Translations under genes and position numbers: made by a program
The notes under the pieces: generated by a model
What the model was told of the DNA's origin: nothing
The model's input: only the letters and a program-made list of their open reading frames with translations
The model's database searches: none
Part shown: positions 59,476 to 64,000 of the stretch, one piece after another
How positions within the stretch are numbered: position 1 is the stretch's first letter
How the letters are laid out: each line of letters starts with the position of its first letter
NCBI RefSeq assembly: GCF_013408555.1
Contig: NZ_JACBZN010000001.1
Location: 1,302,001-1,366,000 of the forward strand
Source of the DNA: Aeromicrobium tamlense
GTDB lineage: Bacteria > Actinomycetota > Actinomycetes > Propionibacteriales > Nocardioidaceae
Length of the DNA: 64,000 nucleotides
Reading direction: 5' to 3'

Positions 59476-60594
59476 TCAGATCAGCTCCATCACGCGTCCT
59501 TCGTGGACGGCCCGATAGATCACGTTGCGCATCGCATTGGCCTGGTCCGAGGTGAGGGTGCGGTCGATGGGGCGGAGCACGATGCGCAGCAGCAGATTGA
59601 CCTGGCCGTCCCGGGTGCCGAGCCGAGCGCGTGCCGGCCCGGTCAGCTCGTCGTGCGTCGTGCGACCGAGGACGTCGATGGACTCGACGACGTCCGCGTC
59701 GTCGCCGAGCGCGATCCGGATGCGGTCGCCCAGTGTCTCCTCGTCCTCCTCCGCACCGACCACCACCGAGATGTCGCGCCGCGTCGCCGGCAGCAGCGAG
59801 ACGTGCTGCCACGGCTCCAGGGTCCGCATCTGGGCGGCGATGCGCGGGTCCTCCGCCCGGAGGTAGCGAATGTCGGGGATGCCCTTGCGCAGCATCAGCG
59901 CCCGCTCCAACCCCATGCCGAGCGCCAGTCCGGACCACCGGTCCGGGTCGAGACCGGATCCGCGCAGTACCTCGGGATGGATGCGTCCGCACTCGGCGAG
60001 CTCGAGCCATGCGCCCTCGTGCAGGACGTCGATCTGCCGGCCGCCCACCGTGTAGGGGTGCGAGACGTCGGTCGTCCTCCACGCGGCGCCCGGGAGCACC
60101 GTCTCGACGACGCGGCTGATCATGCTGAGCATGTCCTCATCGCTCGTGGCAGGCGTGCTGCGGATGCGCCAGAGATCGACCTGGTGCGGTTCTCCCACGT
60201 GGCTGCGGTCCACGGCGTCACGCCGGTAGACGAGGCCCGGCGCCACGATCAGCTCGTCGACCTCACGACGTCCCGCGTACTCCTCGAGGGCGGCGGGCAG
60301 CTCAGCGCTCGTGTGGCTGCGGAGCATCACCGTGGGACTGACGTAGCGGGTGTAGCGACGGGCGCGGGTGACGTCGTCGTGGTGGTAGCCCAGGCGGTCG
60401 TAGTTCTCGCGGACGGGCACGATCGGCGAGTGACGTACGTGGCGGACGGAGGCACCCCACGCGGACTCCAGCGCATCCACGACGGATGCGAGGAGAGTCT
60501 GCATGACGTGCTCACCTTGAGCGGGATCGGTGAGGTCGCGCAGGTTCAGTGCGCGGCAGAGCTGGTCAGGGGTGAGGTGGTCGGCGTGCGACAT
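59476..60594 (-). CDS. stand-alone PheRS-like ligase: PheS catalytic core fused to FDX-ACB domain (PheS-related mystery ligase type)
   Basis: The protein has 372 residues. The class II aaRS core resembles PheS: VMLRSHTSAELP (about 90-101), motif 2 LVYRRDAVDRSHVGEPHQVD (121-140) and motif 3 GLALGMGLERALMLRKGI (222-239). A C-terminal ferredoxin-fold anticodon-binding-like domain (about 265-372) normally ends PheT: VSLLPATRRDISVVV and LRIVLRPIDRTLTSDQA. This is the layout of monomeric mitochondrial PheRS, unusual in bacteria. I recall PheS-related mystery ligases (SrmL) in streptomycetes. Housekeeping PheST is presumably elsewhere. GGAGACC precedes ATG 60594 inside a hairpin. Confidence 0.82.
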   Translation of the reverse strand: MSHADHLTPDQLCRALNLRDLTDPAQGEHVMQTLLASVVDALESAWGASVRHVRHSPIVPVRENYDRLGYHHDDVTRARRYTRYVSPTVMLRSHTSAELPAALEEYAGRREVDELIVAPGLVYRRDAVDRSHVGEPHQVDLWRIRSTPATSDEDMLSMISRVVETVLPGAAWRTTDVSHPYTVGGRQIDVLHEGAWLELAECGRIHPEVLRGSGLDPDRWSGLALGMGLERALMLRKGIPDIRYLRAEDPRIAAQMRTLEPWQHVSLLPATRRDISVVVGAEEDEETLGDRIRIALGDDADVVESIDVLGRTTHDELTGPARARLGTRDGQVNLLLRIVLRPIDRTLTSDQANAMRNVIYRAVHEGRVMELI

Positions 60595-60598
60595 GAGG

Positions 60599-60665
60599 AG
60601 GTCTCCAAAAGGTTGCAGGTGGGCGAAGGAGCGGAGCTTCCCCCCGGCCGTGCCTGCGGAGACCT
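60599..60665 (-). promoter_or_regulatory. leader hairpin that can mask the Shine-Dalgarno of the PheRS-like gene
   Basis: On the minus strand AGGTCTCC (60665-60658) is complementary to GGAGACCT (60606-60599), which contains the Shine-Dalgarno. A second pair, GCAGG (60657-60653) and CCTGC (60619-60615), extends the stem beyond an 8-nt bulge, giving 13 bp in all. It looks like a translational control element. Confidence 0.55.
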
Positions 60666-60689
60666 GCGGCGCTACGAGCGCGCGTCGAC

Positions 60690-60719
60690 GACCCCGCGGC
60701 CTTCACCCGGCCGGGGGTC
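60690..60719 (-). terminator. hairpin after the MFS gene
   Basis: GACCCCGCGGCC (60690-60701) and GGCCGGGGGTC (60709-60719) pair with one unpaired base around a 7-nt loop. It follows the MFS stop (60753) by about 34 nt on the minus strand. No T-run follows, so its strength as a terminator is uncertain. Confidence 0.5.
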
Positions 60720-60752
60720 GCGAAATCGCTGATGCCTGTGCACGACGCCAGC

Positions 60753-61970
60753 CTACCGGGGTGCCCGGTGCCGCAGCGCCCACCGCAGCGGCACGTACGC
60801 GAGCAGCATCACGACCGCCGTGCCGGCCGACAGCAGCACGCGGTGGTCGGCGTACAGGAGCCCGGCGATCGCTCCGCCGGCCAGCGCCGCGACGCCCTGG
60901 TAGGCGGCGAACACGCCGTAGGCGGTGGCCAGGCGCTCCCGCGGCACCAGGTCGGCCACGAGCGCCTTGACCGCGGAGTCCTGCAGACCGGTCGCGGCAC
61001 CCCACAGCACGATGCCCAGCAGCGCGAGCCCGAGCCCGTCGAGGAAGACCAGGGCCGGCACCGGCGCGACGACGAGCGGCAGCACCATCAGCGTGCCGCC
61101 GCCCCACCGGTCGAAGGCCACGCCGGCGACGAGGGCGGCCAGTGCGGACGCGGCCATGGCGCCGGCGTAGACGACCGGCACCGCCGCCGTCCTCACGAGG
61201 TCCTGCTCGGCGAGGTGGTAGCCGAACAGGCCGAAGGTCAGCAGGCCCGCCGTCGTGATCGCGATCGCGAGGGCGAAGGCGTGGAACCGCGCGGACAGTC
61301 GCTCGCCGTCGCCCAGGGCCGGCACCGGCACCTCCTCCAGGCCGGGGGTCGCGAGACGACGCCGCAGCACCGCCAGGATCAGCAGCGCGATGACGCCGGG
61401 GATCGCCAGCACCGCGAGCCCGGCCTGGACGCTCCACACGGCGGCGACGCCGGCCACCACGAGAGGCCCCGCGAACGCCCCGACCTGATCGAGTGCCTTG
61501 TGCACGCCGAAGCCCTTGCCGCGGCCCACGGACTGCGCGGCCGAGGCGAGCAGCACCGACTTCGACGGGCTCCGCAGGGCCTTGCCCGTACGCTCGGCGA
61601 GGATCAGCAGCGTCGCGACGGCGAGGCCGGCCGAGCCCAGCTCGGGTGCGACGGCCAGCAGCGGCACGCACACCGCGGTCAGGCCGTAGCCGATCCCGGT
61701 GAGCAGCCAGTGCCGCTGCGTGCGGTCGGCGACCCGGCCCGCCACGAGGCGCAGCACGAGCGCCGCCGCCTCGCCAGCACCGGTGATCAGACCGACGGTC
61801 GCGGCCGAGGCGCCGAGCTCGCCGAGGTAGGGGCCCGCGATCGACCGCATCCCCTCGTAGACCATGTCGGCGAAGAGGCTGACCAGGCCGAACGCGAACA
61901 CGCCGCGCCACGGCGACCAGGTCCTGGCGGGGGTCGACACCCTCCGAGGGTCCCAGAGGTCGAGCCCCAC
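60753..61970 (-). CDS. MFS transporter
   Basis: The protein has 405 residues and about 12 membrane segments. FGLVSLFADMVYEGMRSIAG, AGRVADRTQRHWLLTGIGYG (motif A-like) and ILAERTGKALRSPSKSVLLA are typical of a subgroup related to YxaM/YwoG-like MFS proteins of unknown substrate. The GTG at 61970 has GAGGCACGG upstream; the next in-frame GTG (61940) has a GGAGG too close to use. It starts 7 bp after the phosphoribosyltransferase stop, so the two are probably co-transcribed. Confidence 0.87.
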   Translation of the reverse strand: MGLDLWDPRRVSTPARTWSPWRGVFAFGLVSLFADMVYEGMRSIAGPYLGELGASAATVGLITGAGEAAALVLRLVAGRVADRTQRHWLLTGIGYGLTAVCVPLLAVAPELGSAGLAVATLLILAERTGKALRSPSKSVLLASAAQSVGRGKGFGVHKALDQVGAFAGPLVVAGVAAVWSVQAGLAVLAIPGVIALLILAVLRRRLATPGLEEVPVPALGDGERLSARFHAFALAIAITTAGLLTFGLFGYHLAEQDLVRTAAVPVVYAGAMAASALAALVAGVAFDRWGGGTLMVLPLVVAPVPALVFLDGLGLALLGIVLWGAATGLQDSAVKALVADLVPRERLATAYGVFAAYQGVAALAGGAIAGLLYADHRVLLSAGTAVVMLLAYVPLRWALRHRAPR

Positions 61971-61977
61971 CCGTGCC

Positions 61978-62622
61978 TCAGGGCAGGCCGAGCAGCGCGG
62001 CGACCTCGCGGTCGCTGACGGCTGTGAAGTCGCGGTACCAGTGCCCGACCGCGGCGAAGTGGAGCGGCATGTGGAGCACGACCACCTCGTCGGCCTCGAT
62101 CAGGACGTCAGCGACCCCCGTCGGCGCCACGGGCGACGCGACGACCACGCGGATCGCGCCCCGCACCCGCGCCGCCCGGCACGCGACCCGCACCGTCGCT
62201 CCCGTGGCGATCCCGTCGTCCACGAGCAGGGCGGTACGCCCGGTGAGGTCCAGCGGTTCCCGGGCGGAACGGAGGCGCCGGACACGCTCGTCCAGCGCCT
62301 CTCGCTCCCGCCGCTCCACCTCGCGCACCTGCTGCTCGGTCGTGCCCTCGAAGGCGACCAGCGCCTCGTCCAGCACTTCGCTCCCGCCCTCGCCGATCGC
62401 GCCCATGGCCAGCTCGGCATGGAACGGGAAGCCGAGCTTGCGCACCACGACCACGTCGAGCGGCGCGTCCAGCGCGCGGGCGACCTCGAACGCGACCGGC
62501 ACACCGCCGCGCGGCAGTCCGAGCACGACGAGCTCCGGTCCCCGCAGGTGCCGCACCAGCGGGACCAGTCGACGTCCGGCGTCGGTCCGGTCGGCGAACC
62601 GCGGGGAGGCGCGCGACCACAT
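61978..62622 (-). CDS. phosphoribosyltransferase family protein
   Basis: The protein has 214 residues. The PRPP loop TALLVDDGIATGATVRVA is complete. LVVLGLPRGGVPVAFEVARAL and VVVRKLGFPFHAELAMGAIG match the stand-alone type I PRTases often annotated as putative phosphoribosyltransferase. No substrate hood is recognisable, so the base is unknown. Such proteins are often found near universal stress genes. ATG 62622 has GAGGACGGGC upstream and follows the hydrolase stop by 8 bp. Confidence 0.9.
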   Translation of the reverse strand: MWSRASPRFADRTDAGRRLVPLVRHLRGPELVVLGLPRGGVPVAFEVARALDAPLDVVVVRKLGFPFHAELAMGAIGEGGSEVLDEALVAFEGTTEQQVREVERREREALDERVRRLRSAREPLDLTGRTALLVDDGIATGATVRVACRAARVRGAIRVVVASPVAPTGVADVLIEADEVVVLHMPLHFAAVGHWYRDFTAVSDREVAALLGLP

Positions 62623-62630
62623 GCCCGTCC

Positions 62631-64000
62631 TCAGAGCGGCGAGTGGACGAACGGCAGGAACCTCGACACCCAGTCGATCCGGTCGTCCAGCCAGCCGAGC
62701 AGTCCGAGTGAGCTGGTGATGGACACCGGCGGGTCCGAGACGAGGGTGTCCGCGCGCAGCAGCCGCTCGAAGTCCAGCTCCACCGGGTCGGCACGCGGGT
62801 GGCCCTGCCGGTCGAAGAAGGCGACGCCCGCCGAGCCGAGCACCGAGACGACCTCCTGCGCGAGGATGCCGTAGCCGATCGTCGTCGGGTGGACGCCGTC
62901 GAGGGAGAACAGACCACCCTCGGTGCGTCCGTCGGGGCCCGAGCGGAAGAACCGAGTGGTCGGCACCGGGTCCAGCCCCCTCAGCGCCGGCGGGAGCTCG
63001 TACGGCTCCCACCACGCCGGACGGGCCCACGGGCTGGCGACGTAGCGGCGGGTCGCGAGCCGGTCGAGCAGGCCGCCCATGTCGAACAGGTGCCAGTCGA
63101 GGCCGGACTCCCTGGCGGCCCGGACCGACGCGATGATCGTCTCGTTGTAGGCGTCGATCGCCGAGTCGATCGCGCGGACCTCGTCCTCGACGAGGTGCGG
63201 GTCGTGCCGCGGGTCGAAGTCCTCGTCGGTCACCCACGGCCGTGTGTAGAACGGGAAGTACCGCGAGTCGGGGCGCACCTTCTGGTGAGTGCCGCGGGCG
63301 ATCGGCGCGATCGTGACCGACGGGACCGTCGCCACCACGACGTGCTGGGCGGGGATCCTGCGCAGCCGCGCGACGAGGTCGGCCCAGTCGGCCTCGAACG
63401 CGCTCGGTCGCCAGATCGTGCAGCCCGCCCGGGCGTCGCGTCGCTGAGCGAGCGTCAGCTCGGCGTAGCCCTCGGGCGTCCACACGGTCTCGAGCGAGAC
63501 GATGGAGCCCAGCGCGTTGTTGGACCCCAGGACGACCACGAGCGTCTCGATCCCCTCGTCCACCGCGAGGTCCTCGATCGCGTCGAGGACGGTGCGCCGC
63601 GGGTCGTCGCCGGCGGCGCGGCGCAGGACGGGCCACGCCGCTCGCGCGTGGTGGTGCTCGACCAGCTGGCCGAGGAAGTCGTCCGTCGTCGGCGCCGCGA
63701 GCGTCCGCTCGATGCGGGCCTCGGTCGTCACCAAGGGGTCCAGGACGTCCCAGCCGTAGACGGCCATGTTGTGGAACGGGGCGCCCCGGCCGGGCGGACG
63801 GGAGCCGGTCCCGCGCTCCCAGAAGTCCTCGATGCTGTCCATGTGGTCGCGCAGCCACGGCGCCGCTCGGAGGCTCTCGAGCAGGTCCAGGCGGCTGCCG
63901 AACCGGCGGTCGAACTCCCGCGCCAGCCGTTCGAGGTCGACCGGGAGGCCACCGGGCCCGGTGGGCCACTCATAGGTCGGGTACGTGAACTCCTGCGCCG
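62631..64000 (-). CDS. SGNH/GDSL-type hydrolase, 5' end beyond the window
   Basis: About 456 residues are visible. The frame stays open to the window edge (visible start AQEFTYPTYEWPTGPGG), so the ATG at 63842 is probably internal. HNMAVYGWDVLDPLV near the visible N-terminus, VVVLGSNNALGSIV (block III-like Gly and Asn) and DGVHPTTIGYGILA (Asp-x-x-His) suggest an SGNH fold; the Ser block is probably in the missing part or replaced by the NMAVYG region. No signal peptide can be judged. It heads a likely operon with the phosphoribosyltransferase and MFS genes. Confidence 0.7.
   Translation of the reverse strand, partial: AQEFTYPTYEWPTGPGGLPVDLERLAREFDRRFGSRLDLLESLRAAPWLRDHMDSIEDFWERGTGSRPPGRGAPFHNMAVYGWDVLDPLVTTEARIERTLAAPTTDDFLGQLVEHHHARAAWPVLRRAAGDDPRRTVLDAIEDLAVDEGIETLVVVLGSNNALGSIVSLETVWTPEGYAELTLAQRRDARAGCTIWRPSAFEADWADLVARLRRIPAQHVVVATVPSVTIAPIARGTHQKVRPDSRYFPFYTRPWVTDEDFDPRHDPHLVEDEVRAIDSAIDAYNETIIASVRAARESGLDWHLFDMGGLLDRLATRRYVASPWARPAWWEPYELPPALRGLDPVPTTRFFRSGPDGRTEGGLFSLDGVHPTTIGYGILAQEVVSVLGSAGVAFFDRQGHPRADPVELDFERLLRADTLVSDPPVSITSSLGLLGWLDDRIDWVSRFLPFVHSPL

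Noticed and set aside
60601..60752. T-box riboswitch before the PheRS-like gene
   Set aside because: A GGGTG...CCGCG stretch resembles a T-box core, but the leader is only about 158 nt to the previous stop, there is no stem I with specifier loop, and the stretch belongs to a terminator-like hairpin.
63840..63842. ATG 63842 as true start of the SGNH hydrolase
   Set aside because: The frame continues upstream to the window edge with protein-like sequence and no ribosome-binding site precedes this ATG.

Overview
The window is 64 kb of very GC-rich, densely packed bacterial DNA. Strong third-position G/C, many GTG starts, four-base stop/start overlaps, short TANNNT-like boxes set for leaderless transcripts, an F420-type oxidoreductase family member, a PASTA kinase and the aerobic (CobG/CobN) corrinoid route all point to an actinomycete. 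Gene content looks most like Nocardioidaceae (Aeromicrobium/Nocardioides type), but the genus is a guess. No rRNA, tRNA, CRISPR array, insertion sequence or phage gene was seen.

Region 1 (1-23.3 kb) is an accessory stress/membrane island. It opens with two tandem MalT/LuxR-type STAND regulators. The second is in a tight operon with two tiny paralogous proteins. After these come small DUF6325, SHOCT, DUF7144 and DUF1269 proteins, a K+ channel, YihY and AI-2E membrane proteins, a P-type ATPase with altered ion-site residues, a YbdK-type carboxylate-amine ligase, a class II amidotransferase, an MFS exporter, an M24 peptidase, a GadC-like antiporter, an M20 peptidase and a ThrE exporter. Most transcription units here carry the same inverted repeat, TCRYCC-N5-GGRTGAGGC, 19-20 nt upstream of a -10-like hexamer. 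GGRTGA resembles the MalT box, so I infer one regulon run by the neighbouring regulators. I regard this as the most novel feature of the window.

Region 2 (23.3-30.5 kb) holds ordinary single genes: SulP transporter, PASTA serine/threonine kinase, endonuclease/exonuclease/phosphatase-family enzyme, ZIP transporter, NUDIX, F420-type oxidoreductase, MOSC and a DHFR-like protein. Several have leaderless promoters of identical geometry.

Region 3 (30.5-54.9 kb) is a large aerobic cobalamin cluster. One minus-strand operon behind a B12 riboswitch encodes an ABC importer, a CbiX-like/ferredoxin protein, CobN and CobF. A plus operon encodes CobG-CobH-CobIJ, and a minus operon CobL-CobM. A second riboswitch precedes a ChlI/ChlD-type chelatase partner, CobO, a CobB-CobC fusion, CobA and a phosphatase. 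A third riboswitch precedes CbtB-CbtA and CobD. CobQ-CobK close the cluster. CobG lacks its C-terminal Fe-S domain. CobA carries a vestigial CysG-like N-terminus. The nucleotide-loop genes (cobU, cobS/cobV, cobT) and cobR are not in this window.

Region 4 (54.9-64 kb) holds a PuuD-type amidotransferase, an esterase, a repeat-rich spacer, a TetR-regulated ABC exporter pair, a stand-alone PheRS-like ligase with a structured leader, an MFS protein, a phosphoribosyltransferase and a 5'-truncated SGNH hydrolase. A dispersed palindromic repeat, GCGGTGAGTNNNCAACC, occurs five times in two intergenic spots (41.7 and 56.9 kb).
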